Assembly (NCBI RefSeq): GCF_001704295.1
Contig: NZ_CP012334.1
Span: 3,670,084-3,734,083, forward strand
DNA length: 64,000 nt
Direction: 5' to 3'
DNA from: Bordetella sp. H567
GTDB lineage: Bacteria; Pseudomonadota; Gammaproteobacteria; Burkholderiales; Burkholderiaceae_B
Every line of letters starts with the position of its first letter. The first letter of the stretch is position 1. Under the pieces are notes generated by a model. It was not told the origin of the DNA, did not search any database, and saw only the letters and a program-made list of their open reading frames with translations. Shown piece after piece: positions 39,488 through 50,398 of the stretch. Both the position numbers and the translations under genes were made by a program.

Positions 39488-39621
39488 GGCGGTATCCTCT
39501 GTCTTTGGGGGTTGGGCACAAGGCGCGGACACGGCGCTAATGCGTGCCGCCCGGGCGCCGTCCCGCCGATTATGCCGCGCATTCGCTTAACGCGTGCTGG
39601 CAACCCCGGGCACGGCGCGGC

Positions 39622-42339
39622 CTAGTGCGCCTGTTCCCAGTTCTTGCCCACGCCCACCTCCGCCACGAGCGGCACGCGCAGCTGCGCCACGTCGCACATC
39701 AGGCCGGGCAGTTCGGCGCGCACCCTGTCGACCTCCGCGTCTGGCACTTCCAGCACCAGTTCGTCATGCACCTGCATGATCACGCGCGTCAGCAGTTTTT
39801 CGCTTTCGATCCAGCGATGGACCGCCACCATGGCCATCTTGATCAGGTCGGCCGCCGTGCCCTGCATGGGGGCATTGATGGCCGCGCGCTCGGCCGCCTG
39901 CCGCCGTGGCCCGGAGCCGCCGCGGATCTCCGGCAGCCACAAGCGCCGCCCGAATACCGTTTCCACATAACCCTGTTCGCGCGCCAGCACGCGCGTCGAT
40001 TCCATGTACTGCGCCACGCCGGGATAGCGCGCGAAATAGCGGTCGATATACGCCTGCGCCGCGTCGCGCGTAATGCCCAGGTTCGACGCCAGGCCGAACA
40101 CGCCCATGCCGTAGATCAAGCCGAAGTTGATCGCCTTGGCGGCGCGCCGCTGTTCCGCGGCGACCGCGTCCAGCGGCACGCCGAACACTTCCGACGCCGT
40201 GGCGCGGTGGATGTCCTCTCCCGCGGCGAAGGCCTGTTGCAGGTTGGTGTCGTCCGACACGTGGGCCATGATGCGCAGTTCGATCTGCGAATAGTCGGCG
40301 GACATCAGCACGCCGCGCTCGGCGATGAAGGCCTCGCGCACGCGGCGCCCGGCCGGCGTGCGCACCGGGATGTTCTGCAGGTTCGGATCGGAAGACGCCA
40401 GCCGCCCCGTGATGACGGCCGCCTGAGCATAGTGGGTATGCACGCGTCCTGTCGCCGCGTTGATCATGCGCGGCAGTTTGTCCGTATACGTGGACTTCAG
40501 CTTGGACAGGCCGCGATATTCCAGCAGCACCTGCGGCAGCGGATAGTCCTGGGCCAGCTTGCTCAGCACCTCCTCATCGGTGGACGGCGCGCCACTGGCG
40601 GTCTTGCGCACCACGGGCAGCTGCATGCGGCCGAACAGGATCTCGCCCAGCTGCTTCGGCGAATTCAAGTTGAAGGGCTGGCCCGCCAGATCGTAGGCGC
40701 GCTGTTCCAGGGTAAGCATTTCCTGCCCCAGCGCACTGCTTTGCTGCATCAGCGCCTGCGCATCGACACGCACGCCGGTGCGCTCGATATCGGTCAGCAC
40801 TTCGGAAACCAGCAGCTCCAGCTTGTAGATGCGTTCAAGGCCGGCATCCGCGCTGACGCGCGGGCGCAGCAGGCCGTGCATCCGCATGGTGAAGTCGGCA
40901 TCTTCGGACGCGTAATGCCCCGCGCGCTCTGTCGGTACTTCGTCGAAGCAGATCTGATTGGCGCCCTTGCCGCACAGTTCTTCATAGGTAATGCCGCTGC
41001 GTCCGAGCCAGCGCTGCGCCAGGTCGGCCAGGCTGACGCTGCGATGCGATTCCAGCACGTAGGCCTGCAGCATGGTGTCTTCCGCGATGCCGGCGAGCCG
41101 TATGCCCTCGTTGCGCAGCACGTGCGCATCGTACTTGGCGTTGTGCAGCAGCTTGGGCACGGCCGGATCTTCGAGCCACGCGCGCAGGCGTTGCAGCACT
41201 TCATCCTTGGGCAGTTGTTCGCCCGCCTCCGGCCCGCGATGGGCCACGGGGATGTAGCAGGCCACACCGGGCTCGATCGAGAACGACAGGCCTACCAGGC
41301 GAGCCTGCATTTCGTCCAGCGATGTGGTTTCCGTATCCACTGCCGCCAGCGGCGCGGCGCGCAACTTGTCCAGCCAGGCATCGAAGGCCGCCCAGTCGGT
41401 GATGAGCTGGTAATCCACCTGTTCGGGCGCCACCGGGCGTTCAGGCGCGACGCGGGAGTCGCCCACGGGTACGCGTTCCGTTTCGCCGCTGACTTCGCGC
41501 AACCAGGTCCGGAAGCCATAGCGTTCGTACAGCGCCAGCAGGGCTTCCTTGTCTTCTTCCAGCGGCACCAGGGCTTCCGGGCCAGGCACCGTGGCGGATA
41601 GATCGCAATCGCGCCGTACGGACAGCAATTCGCGGGTCAGCGGAAAATTCGCGGCGGCGGTCCGCAGGTTGTTGCCGGCCACACCCTTGATGGTTTCTGC
41701 GGCTTCCATCAATTTGTCGACCGAACCGTATTCGGTCAGCCATTTGACGGCGGTCTTGGGCCCGACCTTGTCCACGCCGGGCACGTTGTCCACCGCATCG
41801 CCGATCAACATCAGGTAGTCCACGATGCGCTCAGGCGGCACGCCGAATTTCTTGACGACGCCCGCCGGGTCCAGGGTTTCGCCCGTCATGGTGTTGACCA
41901 GCGTGACATCGTCATCCACCAGTTGGGCTAGGTCCTTGTCCCCTGTCGAAACCACCGTCTTGATGCCATGCTCCGTGGCGATGCGGGCCAGCGTGCCGAT
42001 GACATCGTCGGCTTCCACGCCCTCGATGGCGAAAACCGGCCAGCCCAGGGCGCGAACCACGTTGTGGATCGGTTCGATCTGCGCGGCAAGGTCTTCCGGC
42101 ATGGGGGGGCGGTGCGACTTGTAGTCGGGATACAGGTCGTCACGGAAGGTCTTGCCCCGGGCATCGAAAATGCAAGCCGCGTACTGCGCGTCATAGTCCT
42201 GCTTCAGCTTGCGGAGCATATTGACGACGCCGTACAGCGCGCCCGTCGGTTCTCCTTGTGCGTTCCGCAAGTCAGGCATGGCATGATAGGCGCGGTATAG
42301 ATAGCTAGAACCGTCAACCAGCAACAGGGTTTTATTCAT
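39622..42339 (-). CDS. polA: DNA polymerase I
   Basis: A 905-residue repair and Okazaki-processing polymerase with all three domains. The 5'-nuclease begins MNKTLLLVDGSSYLYRAYHA, followed by the 3'-5' exonuclease (VDTETTSLDEM) and the polymerase with SADYSQIELRIMAHVS, AKAINFGLIYGMG and MQVHDELVLEVPDAE. The ATG at 42339 is preferred over the open frame upstream. Its start codon shares CATG with the start of the divergent LOG-family gene. Confidence 0.97.
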   Translation of the reverse strand: MNKTLLLVDGSSYLYRAYHAMPDLRNAQGEPTGALYGVVNMLRKLKQDYDAQYAACIFDARGKTFRDDLYPDYKSHRPPMPEDLAAQIEPIHNVVRALGWPVFAIEGVEADDVIGTLARIATEHGIKTVVSTGDKDLAQLVDDDVTLVNTMTGETLDPAGVVKKFGVPPERIVDYLMLIGDAVDNVPGVDKVGPKTAVKWLTEYGSVDKLMEAAETIKGVAGNNLRTAAANFPLTRELLSVRRDCDLSATVPGPEALVPLEEDKEALLALYERYGFRTWLREVSGETERVPVGDSRVAPERPVAPEQVDYQLITDWAAFDAWLDKLRAAPLAAVDTETTSLDEMQARLVGLSFSIEPGVACYIPVAHRGPEAGEQLPKDEVLQRLRAWLEDPAVPKLLHNAKYDAHVLRNEGIRLAGIAEDTMLQAYVLESHRSVSLADLAQRWLGRSGITYEELCGKGANQICFDEVPTERAGHYASEDADFTMRMHGLLRPRVSADAGLERIYKLELLVSEVLTDIERTGVRVDAQALMQQSSALGQEMLTLEQRAYDLAGQPFNLNSPKQLGEILFGRMQLPVVRKTASGAPSTDEEVLSKLAQDYPLPQVLLEYRGLSKLKSTYTDKLPRMINAATGRVHTHYAQAAVITGRLASSDPNLQNIPVRTPAGRRVREAFIAERGVLMSADYSQIELRIMAHVSDDTNLQQAFAAGEDIHRATASEVFGVPLDAVAAEQRRAAKAINFGLIYGMGVFGLASNLGITRDAAQAYIDRYFARYPGVAQYMESTRVLAREQGYVETVFGRRLWLPEIRGGSGPRRQAAERAAINAPMQGTAADLIKMAMVAVHRWIESEKLLTRVIMQVHDELVLEVPDAEVDRVRAELPGLMCDVAQLRVPLVAEVGVGKNWEQAH

Positions 42340-43021
42340 GGTCAAAAAGGAAGATGGCAGGGAGACTCCCGCCGGCAAGCAAATACCGGTGATTATGTCA
42401 GAGATACTGACCGCGGCTGAGAAGCTGCGCGAGCTGGGTCCGGCCGTCAGCATTTTCGGCAGCGCGCGCGTCAGCCGGGAATCGCCCTATTACGCGCAGG
42501 CCGAAGCGTTGTCGGCCGCACTGGCGCAAGCGGGGTTCGCGATTATCGCGGGCGGCGGTCCGGGCATCATGGAAGCCGCCAACAAAGGGGCATTCGAAAC
42601 GGGCGGCACCAGCGTCGGCCTGAATATCGTTCTTCCGCACGAGGCGAACAATAACGAATACCAGACCATCAGCCTGATGTTCGAGTATTTCTATGCGCGC
42701 AAGGCCACGTTCTTCATGCACAGCTTCGCCTATGTCGCGCTGCCCGGGGGCTTCGGCACATTGGACGAGTTGTTCGAGGCCTTGACACTGGTGCAGACAG
42801 GCAAAGTACCCCCGGCCCCCATCGTACTCATGGGCAAGGAATACTGGCGCGGTTTGGTCGACTGGCTGGCCAAGACCGTGCTCAGCAACGGCATGATCGG
42901 CGCGCACGACCTTGAGCTGTTCATCGTGGAGGACGATCCCAAGGTGGTTGTGAGCCGCATCATCGATTTCCATATGCGCTACCTGTCGCCGGAACAGTAC
43001 GCCCCATCGCTGCCGGCTTGA
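42338..43021 (+). CDS. LOG-family protein (TIGR00730, cytokinin riboside phosphoribohydrolase type)
   Basis: Rossmann-fold protein of 227 residues with the LOG signature PGGFGTLDE and GGGPGIMEAANKGA. LOG enzymes cleave nucleoside 5'-monophosphates to base and ribose phosphate. AGGG eight bases upstream supports the ATG at 42338. An in-frame ATG at 42395 (MSEILTAAEKL) also gives a reasonable N-terminus and would avoid overlap with polA. It is divergent from polA with the two start codons overlapping. The gene is followed by the urease control region. Confidence 0.88.
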   Translation: MVKKEDGRETPAGKQIPVIMSEILTAAEKLRELGPAVSIFGSARVSRESPYYAQAEALSAALAQAGFAIIAGGGPGIMEAANKGAFETGGTSVGLNIVLPHEANNNEYQTISLMFEYFYARKATFFMHSFAYVALPGGFGTLDELFEALTLVQTGKVPPAPIVLMGKEYWRGLVDWLAKTVLSNGMIGAHDLELFIVEDDPKVVVSRIIDFHMRYLSPEQYAPSLPA

Positions 43022-43134
43022 GGCCCGCAGCCCGCGTCCGGGCACCGCCCGTGGCGCGCGCCCGGCCCCGGGCGGCCGCCCGCACCGCCCCGGCCCATGT
43101 CGGTGCATGCATGCGCACAAAACGGGCGCAAATG

Positions 43135-43151
43135 TGCACGAATCTGGTGCA
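43135..43151. promoter_or_regulatory. NtrC-like dyad upstream of ureD
   Basis: TGCAC-N7-GTGCA is a perfect 5-bp dyad matching the enterobacterial NtrC pattern (TGCACC-N5-GGTGCA) in spacing and arms. It sits about 80-90 bp upstream of the -24 element, in the range expected for a sigma-54 activator site. Confidence 0.6.
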
Positions 43152-43226
43152 ACCGTCTCCAAAAGCGACATGGCGCCGGGCCATCTCGCACCGAAGGCGC
43201 CACGCTGGACACCTCGTGCACGAATA

Positions 43227-43242
43227 TGGCACGGATTTTGCT
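43227..43242 (+). promoter_or_regulatory. sigma-54 (-24/-12) promoter of the urease operon
   Basis: TGGCAC-N5-TTGCT matches the RpoN consensus TGGCAC-N5-TTGCW at every defined position, with GG and GC at the required ten-base spacing. The predicted start is near 43253, about 88 bp before the ureD ATG. Together with the upstream NtrC-like dyad it suggests nitrogen-limitation control of urease. Confidence 0.8.
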
Positions 43243-43340
43243 TGAAGTTGTGCATGGATACCGCATCGCTGCCCCGCGCACGCGGCGGTCTCGCTCCCAA
43301 CTTCCGCCAATTATCCGCATCTCCGGACATCTGCCGCTCC

Positions 43341-44213
43341 ATGGACGCCCTCTCCCCGCTTCTGGAAACCCCTCACACAGGGGGATGGGATGCTCGCCTG
43401 CGGCTGTCCCTGGCCCAACGCCACGGGCGAACCGTTCTGGTCCGTCGCGAACACGCCGGCCCGCTTACGGTGCAGAAGGCGTTGTATCCCGAGGCCGATA
43501 GCGGTATCTGCCACCTTGCCGTGCTGCATCCCCCGGGCGGCCTGGCCAGCGGCGACGCGCTGCGGCTCGATATCGAACTCGAGGCTGCGGCACACGCGGT
43601 ATTCACCACCCCCGGCGCCACCAAGTGGTACAAGGCCACCGCGATCCATCCGTCCCGGCAGGATGTGAGCATCCACGTCGGCGACGGCGCGCGGCTGGAT
43701 TGGCTGCCCCTGGAAAACATTTACTTCGACCACAGCCACGCCCGCCAGCACATCGACATCCGGCTCGGCGCGGGCGCGACCGCCCTCGGTTGGGATGCGG
43801 CGCTGCTGGGGCGCCAGGCCGCCGGCGAGACGTGGTCGGCCGGGCAGCTCCGCACGGACTTCCGGCTGCTGGACCGCGACGGCCGGCTGGTGTGGACGGA
43901 GCGGCAGCGCCTGCAGGCGGCGTCGCGCGTACGGCATGCACCGCAAGGGCTCGCCGGATTGCCGGCCTATGGCACGCTGTGGGCGGCCGGCGCCGCATGC
44001 ACCACGGCCCTGGCCGAGGCGCTAGCCCCCTCCCTGCCTTTCGAGGCCGCGCTGCGCGCCGGTGCCACCAGTCCCAGCCCCGGTGTACTGCTCGTCCGCG
44101 CCGCCGCCACCCACATCGAACCCATGCGCCGCCTGTTCGCCGCGTTGTGGCTGCGCCTGCGTCCGCTGGTACACGGCGTTCCCGGCCGCCCCTTGCGCCT
44201 TTGGGCGACCTGA
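43341..44213 (+). CDS. ureD: urease accessory protein UreD
   Basis: Scaffold protein of 290 residues that, with UreF and UreG, delivers nickel to apo-urease. The family blocks are [42 protein letters not shown] and [10 protein letters not shown]. The open frame extends to 43107, but the predicted sigma-54 start near 43253 and the family N-terminus point to the ATG at 43341. There is no clear ribosome site. It is the first gene of ureD-A-J-B-C-E-F-G. Confidence 0.92.
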   Translation: MDALSPLLETPHTGGWDARLRLSLAQRHGRTVLVRREHAGPLTVQKALYPEADSGICHLAVLHPPGGLASGDALRLDIELEAAAHAVFTTPGATKWYKATAIHPSRQDVSIHVGDGARLDWLPLENIYFDHSHARQHIDIRLGAGATALGWDAALLGRQAAGETWSAGQLRTDFRLLDRDGRLVWTERQRLQAASRVRHAPQGLAGLPAYGTLWAAGAACTTALAEALAPSLPFEAALRAGATSPSPGVLLVRAAATHIEPMRRLFAALWLRLRPLVHGVPGRPLRLWAT

Positions 44214-44230
44214 CATCCCTGGACCTTCCC

Positions 44231-44533
44231 ATGAAGCTGACGCCGCGCGAAAAAGACAAGCTGTTGATATTCACCGCCGCCCTGCTGGCCGAACGGCGCA
44301 AGGCGCGCGGCTTGAAACTGAACTACCCGGAAGCCGTCGCCTACATCAGCGCCGCGCTGATGGAGGGCGCACGCGACGGCCGCACCGTCGCGGAGCTGAT
44401 GGACTACGGCACCACGCTGCTGGCGCGCGAGGACGTCATGGACGGCGTCCCGGAAATGATTCCCGACGTGCAGATCGAGGCGACCTTTCCCGACGGTACC
44501 AAGCTGGTCACCGTTCACCACCCGATTCCCTGA
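44231..44533 (+). CDS. ureA: urease gamma subunit
   Basis: Smallest structural subunit of urease, 100 residues and complete. [37 protein letters not shown] and the closing [14 protein letters not shown] are near-invariant. It lies 17 bp after ureD. Confidence 0.97.
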   Translation: MKLTPREKDKLLIFTAALLAERRKARGLKLNYPEAVAYISAALMEGARDGRTVAELMDYGTTLLAREDVMDGVPEMIPDVQIEATFPDGTKLVTVHHPIP

Positions 44534-44577
44534 CCGAAGCCTGCTCATTCCCCCATCCCGACGGAGATAAGAAAGAG

Positions 44578-45177
44578 ATGAATCGCTCACGTATCGCGGC
44601 GATCGCCGCCTTCGCCACGCTGCCGCTGGCCGGCGTCGCGGCCGCCCACCCGCTGCAGGAACATATCGCCGAAGCAGCGGGCATGGCCGCCAGCGCCATG
44701 GCGGGCCTGCTGCATCCCCTGACGGGCGTGGATCACCTCTGCGCCATGATCGCCGTCGGCATGTGGAGCGCGTTGACCGCCCGCCGCGCGTGGGTCGCCC
44801 CGCTGTCTTTCGCGACCGTCCTCCTGCTGGGCGCCCTGTTCGGCCTGGCGCGCGTGTCGCTGCCGGCAGTGGAGCCGATGATCGCCGCGTCCCTGCTCGT
44901 GCTGGGCTTGTTGCTGGCCGCACGCGCCCGCCTGCCGGAATGGTCGGGCGCGGCCATCGCGGGCGTCTTCGCCTTCTTCCATGGCCATGCGCATGGCTAT
45001 GAACTGCCGGAGACCGCAAACGCCGGCGCCTACATTGCCGGGTTCATGGCGGCCACGATAGGGCTGCATTGCACGGGCATCGCCGCGGGCGTGGCCTTGC
45101 GCCAGGCGTGGGCATGGCTGCCGCGTGCCGCCGGGCTCGGCGTGGCGCTGTACGGCCTGGCACTACTGGCTGCCTGA
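44578..45177 (+). CDS. ureJ: HupE/UreJ-family nickel/metal permease
   Basis: Membrane protein of 199 residues with a cleavable signal-like N-terminus and about six hydrophobic segments. The family residues are HPLTGVDHL(C) near 47-55 and [11 protein letters not shown], with histidines thought to bind nickel. It is thought to supply nickel to urease. Its position between ureA and ureB is the arrangement I recall for Bordetella urease clusters. The ribosome site GAGATAAGAAAGAG is close to the ATG. Confidence 0.92.
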   Translation: MNRSRIAAIAAFATLPLAGVAAAHPLQEHIAEAAGMAASAMAGLLHPLTGVDHLCAMIAVGMWSALTARRAWVAPLSFATVLLLGALFGLARVSLPAVEPMIAASLLVLGLLLAARARLPEWSGAAIAGVFAFFHGHAHGYELPETANAGAYIAGFMAATIGLHCTGIAAGVALRQAWAWLPRAAGLGVALYGLALLAA

Positions 45178-45193
45178 GCGTAGGAGTCCAACG

Positions 45194-45499
45194 ATGATTC
45201 CAGGCGAACTGCTGGTGGACGACGGCGAGATCGAACTCAACGCGGGCCGCGAGACGATCACGGTCAGCGTCGCGAACACGGGCGACCGGCCCATCCAGGT
45301 CGGTTCGCATTTCCATTTCTACGAAGTCAACGACGCCCTGCATTTCGATCGCGCGGCCACACGCGGCTTCCGCCTGAACATCACGGCGGGGACCGCCGTA
45401 CGTTTCGAACCTGGACAGGCCCGCACCGTGGAATTGGTGGCCCTGGCGGGCGACCGCAGGGTCCACGGCTTCGCCGGTCGCGTCATGGGCAGGCTGTAA
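45194..45499 (+). CDS. ureB: urease beta subunit
   Basis: Structural subunit of 101 residues. [40 protein letters not shown] and [13 protein letters not shown] are the family core. AGGAG lies 7 bases before the ATG at 45194. It is followed by a 172-bp spacer before ureC in which I see no separate gene. Confidence 0.97.
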   Translation: MIPGELLVDDGEIELNAGRETITVSVANTGDRPIQVGSHFHFYEVNDALHFDRAATRGFRLNITAGTAVRFEPGQARTVELVALAGDRRVHGFAGRVMGRL

Positions 45500-45671
45500 G
45501 GCCTGCCCGCTTGTGTTGCCAAGACGCCGCGCCGGGCAGCGCCGTCGACGGCACCACGCGCACCATCAAGCGCACAGGATGCACCATGACCGGCAAGGGA
45601 CTCACCATGATCGAAGCAGGATCCGCAATTATCCACATCGGCCCGGCGCGCGCCGCCACGGGAGCATCCGC

Positions 45672-47375
<1,704 letters not shown>

Positions 47376-47407
47376 GCGGCGGCGCATCACTCACTGTGCA
47401 GATTCGC

Positions 47408-48064
47408 ATGAGACGTATAGAAAAAGTGGTCGGTCGCGGCCAGGCCGTGGCCAAGGCGCTGCTGCGGCGCGCCCCTACCCTGACGCTGCCGTTCGATACA
47501 CGCAGCCGCAGCCGCCTCGCGGCCACGCTGGACAACGGCGAAGAGGTCACCCTGTTCCTGCCGCGCGGCACCATCCTGCGCGACGGCGACGCGCTGGTGA
47601 CCGAAGACGGCGGCCTGGTGCGCGTGGTCGCAGCACCCCAGCCCGTGCTGCGCGCCACCTGCGTGGATCCGCACATCCTGCTGCGCGCGGCCTACCATCT
47701 GGGCAACCGCCACACGCCGGTGGAGGTGGGCCCGGATTACCTGCAGCTGGAACATGATCCGGTGCTGCGCGACCTGCTGCTGCGCCTGGGGCTGACGGTG
47801 ATTGCGATCGAAGCGCCCTTCGAGCCCGAAGCCGGCGCCTATGGCGGCGGCCACAAGCATGGGCACGACGAGACCTTCGAAGAAGACTATGCGCTGGCGC
47901 AGCAGGCTTATCAGGACCGGCATGGGCATGCCTCGCAGCACGGCCGTGCACATGACCACGATCATGGACATGGGGACGATCATGGACATGGGGACGATCA
48001 TGGGCATGGGCATGGGCACGATCACGGGCACAAGCACGATCATGGCCACGGGCACAAGCACTGA
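47408..48064 (+). CDS. ureE: urease nickel metallochaperone UreE with long His-rich tail
   Basis: Nickel chaperone of 218 residues. The peptide-binding N-terminal domain and the metal-binding domain with GNRHTPVEV are present. Roughly the last 70 residues are rich in His, Gly and Asp ([12 protein letters not shown]-type repeats), longer than in many UreE proteins and able to bind several nickel ions. An upstream in-frame GTG at 47396 is an alternative start. The DNA of the tail is a tandem repeat in which ureF begins in another frame. Fused ureE-ureF genes have been described in some relatives, as I recall, but here a stop separates them. Confidence 0.93.
   Translation: MRRIEKVVGRGQAVAKALLRRAPTLTLPFDTRSRSRLAATLDNGEEVTLFLPRGTILRDGDALVTEDGGLVRVVAAPQPVLRATCVDPHILLRAAYHLGNRHTPVEVGPDYLQLEHDPVLRDLLLRLGLTVIAIEAPFEPEAGAYGGGHKHGHDETFEEDYALAQQAYQDRHGHASQHGRAHDHDHGHGDDHGHGDDHGHGHGHDHGHKHDHGHGHKH
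47963..47998 (+). repeat. ureE: 18-bp tandem repeat in the ureE His tail
   Basis: CATGGACATGGGGACGAT occurs twice in tandem and continues as degenerate copies to about 48060. In the ureE frame it encodes HGHGDD repeats. In the ureF frame it presents a series of ATG codons. Confidence 0.85.
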
Positions 48065-48728
48065 ACTGATTGCCCTGCTCCACCTGGCGTCGCCGGCCCT
48101 GCCGATCGGCGCCTTCAGCTATTCGCAGGGCTTGGAAGCGGCGATCGACGCCGGCGTGATCGCCGACGCCGACGATGCACGCCGCTGGATCGCGGACGGT
48201 CTGGAGATCGCCGCCGATGGCGAGGCCGTCCTGCTCGGCCAGCAGTTCCGGAACTGGGCCGCCGGCGACATCCCGGCGGTCGCGACGTTGAATGAATGGC
48301 TGCTGGCGATGCGGGAATCCGCCGAACTGCGCCAGGAAACCGAACAAATGGGCTGGTCCTTGTCGCGGCTGCTGGATGAACTGGAATGGGGCAATGCGCA
48401 AGGCCGTGCGGCGCTGCGCGCCATGCGCCCCCTCAGCCTGCCCACGGTCTATGCCTACGCCGCCCAGTCCACCGGCGCGACGCTGGAGGACTGCCTGACC
48501 GCCTGGCTCTTCGCCTGGACCGAAAACCAGGTGGCCGCGGCCCTGAAGGCCGTTCCGCTGGGACAAGTTGCCGGCCAGCGCATCCTGTTCGGCCTGCACG
48601 GCGCGATCCAGGCCGCCGCCCACCGCGCCGCCGCCACGCCGGAGGACGAGGCCTCCACGTTTTCCCCGTTGCTCGGCATCCTCTCCGCCCGCCACGAAAC
48701 CCAGTATTCACGCCTGTTCCGGTCCTGA
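48042..48728 (+). CDS. ureF: urease accessory protein UreF
   Basis: GTPase-regulating scaffold of about 228 residues for the UreD-F-G complex. [21 protein letters not shown] is the diagnostic N-terminal block. The ATG at 48042 lies inside ureE and overlaps it by 23 bp in a different frame. Several earlier in-frame ATGs exist in the repeat that encodes the UreE tail, so the true start is uncertain by up to 30 residues. The stop is 30 bp before ureG. Confidence 0.9.
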   Translation: MATGTSTELIALLHLASPALPIGAFSYSQGLEAAIDAGVIADADDARRWIADGLEIAADGEAVLLGQQFRNWAAGDIPAVATLNEWLLAMRESAELRQETEQMGWSLSRLLDELEWGNAQGRAALRAMRPLSLPTVYAYAAQSTGATLEDCLTAWLFAWTENQVAAALKAVPLGQVAGQRILFGLHGAIQAAAHRAAATPEDEASTFSPLLGILSARHETQYSRLFRS

Positions 48729-48758
48729 GGGCCGCCTACTCACACAGAATTCGTTCTC

Positions 48759-49391
48759 ATGGCCATGACTCAGCGCACCAAGAAAAATCCCCCCTTGCGA
48801 GTGGGCATAGGCGGCCCCGTCGGCTCCGGCAAGACCACCCTGACCGAAATGCTGTGCAAGGCCATGCGGGACAGCTATGACCTTGTGGTCATCACCAACG
48901 ACATCTACACCAAGGAAGACCAGCGCCTGTTGACCGTGGCAGGCGCCCTGCCGGCGGAGCGCATCATGGGCGTCGAAACCGGCGGCTGCCCGCACACCGC
49001 GATCCGCGAAGATGCCTCCATCAACCTGGAAGCCGTGGATCGCATGCTGGGCCGTTTCCCCGACGCCGACATCGTCTTCATCGAATCCGGCGGCGACAAC
49101 CTGGCGGCCACCTTCAGTCCGGAACTGTCCGACCTGACCATCTACGTCATCGACGTCGCCGGCGGCGAAAAAATTCCGCGCAAGGGCGGCCCCGGCATCA
49201 CCAAATCGGATTTGCTCGTTATCAACAAAACCGATCTGGCGCCCATGGTCGGGGCATCGTTGGCGATCATGGAAGAAGACACACAGCGCATGCGCGGCAC
49301 GCGGCCTTATGTGATGAGCGATATGAAGGCGGGCACGGGCCTGGCGGAAATCGTCCGGTTCATCGAGAAGCGAGGTTTGCTGACTGCCTGA
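48759..49391 (+). CDS. ureG: urease accessory GTPase UreG
   Basis: SIMIBI-class GTPase of 210 residues that drives nickel insertion. The P-loop is GPVGSGKT (19-26), the metal-binding Cys-Pro-His motif is CPHTAIRED (77-85), and the base-recognition motif is [24 protein letters not shown] is also typical. It is the last gene of the urease operon. Confidence 0.97.
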   Translation: MAMTQRTKKNPPLRVGIGGPVGSGKTTLTEMLCKAMRDSYDLVVITNDIYTKEDQRLLTVAGALPAERIMGVETGGCPHTAIREDASINLEAVDRMLGRFPDADIVFIESGGDNLAATFSPELSDLTIYVIDVAGGEKIPRKGGPGITKSDLLVINKTDLAPMVGASLAIMEEDTQRMRGTRPYVMSDMKAGTGLAEIVRFIEKRGLLTA

Positions 49392-49745
49392 AACGCACTG
49401 TGTGAGCACACCGCCTCGATGGCCCCCGCTGGCGGGCTCAGCGGCAACCGGACGGTTTGCGCACCGGGGCGCCATGCTCACATCACCGCCGCTGGATGAG
49501 AATCGGGGCTTATTTGGCAGACAGAGATCTGCCGAATCTGATGCCGAGCGGGGGATATGCACACCGGGTAAACCACCCACTCCAAACGAAGAGACTGGAC
49601 GTTCTAGTGGGGGCTCCGCGGCACGGCGCATTCTTACTTCAACCTGAAACCCCTACGTCGAACAAGGGTGAACTGGACGCTCTTCTACAGGATGGGATCA
49701 TGCGGGCATGCGATTTTTCCGCAGATCAACATAGGAACTTTCTCG
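49392..49745. other. gene-free spacer after the urease operon
   Basis: I see no recognisable gene, terminator or RNA in these 354 bp. Open frames of 81-98 codons cross it, but they lack ribosome sites and match no family I know. The composition looks less GC-rich than the flanks, and it marks the start of the accessory block to 52.8 kb. Confidence 0.5.
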
Positions 49746-50345
49746 ATGGATAACGCCTTCCTCGATGCGCTGAAGCGCCGTCGCACGCAGTACACCCTGG
49801 GCCGCAATCTTCCGGTGTCTCATGACGCCGTCAAGACGCTGATCCAGGAAGCGATCAAGCACACGCCGTCGTCCTTCAACTCCCAAAGTTCGCGAGCCGT
49901 CATCCTGTTCGGCGCGCAAAGCATCAAACTGTGGGATATCGCCAAGGACGCCCTGCGCAAGATCGTGCCTGCCGACGCCTTCGTAAACACCGAGAAGAAA
50001 CTCAACAGCTTCGCCGCCGGCGCCGGTACCGTGCTGTTCTTCGAAGACCACGACGTCGTCAGGGCGCTGCAGGAGAAATTCGCCCTGTACGCCGACAACT
50101 TCCCGGTCTGGTCGGAACAAGCCGGCGGCATGGCGCAATTGGCGGTATGGTCAGCCCTGGCAAACGCCGGCATCGGCGCCAGCCTGCAACACTACAACCC
50201 GGTGATCGACGAAGCCGTCGCCAAGGAATGGAACATTCCCGCGAGCTGGAAACTGCGCGCGCAAATGCCGTTCGGCTCGAACGAAGCCCCGTTCGGCGAA
50301 AAGACCTTCATGGACGACACAGAGCGCTTCCGCGTGCATCATTAA
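49746..50345 (+). CDS. nitroreductase family protein (HBN1/Frm2-like)
   Basis: FMN-dependent oxidoreductase of 199 residues. RRRTQYTLGRNLPVS, HTPSSFNSQSSRAVILFG and SLQHYNPVIDE are the pattern of the short nitroreductase-like group that includes the yeast Hbn1/Frm2 proteins. AGGAA lies about nine bases before the ATG at 49746. The substrate is unknown (quinones, nitro-compounds or lipid-signal oxidation are possible). It is a single gene facing the Bug receptor. Confidence 0.9.
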   Translation: MDNAFLDALKRRRTQYTLGRNLPVSHDAVKTLIQEAIKHTPSSFNSQSSRAVILFGAQSIKLWDIAKDALRKIVPADAFVNTEKKLNSFAAGAGTVLFFEDHDVVRALQEKFALYADNFPVWSEQAGGMAQLAVWSALANAGIGASLQHYNPVIDEAVAKEWNIPASWKLRAQMPFGSNEAPFGEKTFMDDTERFRVHH

Positions 50346-50398
50346 GCTGAACTTCGGCGGTCCGAGCTCGCATGCCGGACCGCATTGAAGCAGCCCCG

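Larger units (their letters stand above)
43022..43340. other. gene-free urease control region
   Basis: This 319-bp stretch between the LOG-family gene and ureD holds no convincing gene. It carries an NtrC-like dyad, a second degenerate copy of the same word, and a -24/-12 promoter, each listed separately or in the findings. A frame in phase with ureD stays open through it to 43107, but it lies mostly upstream of the predicted transcription start. Confidence 0.7.

Noticed and set aside
43109-43132. Second NtrC site (TGCGC...GCGCA) upstream of the first dyad
   Set aside because: The arms differ from consensus and the spacing is 9 rather than 7, so it does not meet the pattern.
43107-43340. N-terminal extension of UreD to 43107
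   Set aside because: The added residues are not like UreD, and most of the extension lies upstream of the predicted sigma-54 transcription start.
47408-48728. UreE-UreF fusion protein
   Set aside because: ureE ends in a stop at 48062-48064 and ureF is in another frame; a fusion would need a frameshift not seen here.
49457-49753. 98-codon open frame after ureG
   Set aside because: It has no ribosome site and no recognisable family, and it ends by overlapping the nitroreductase start in another frame.
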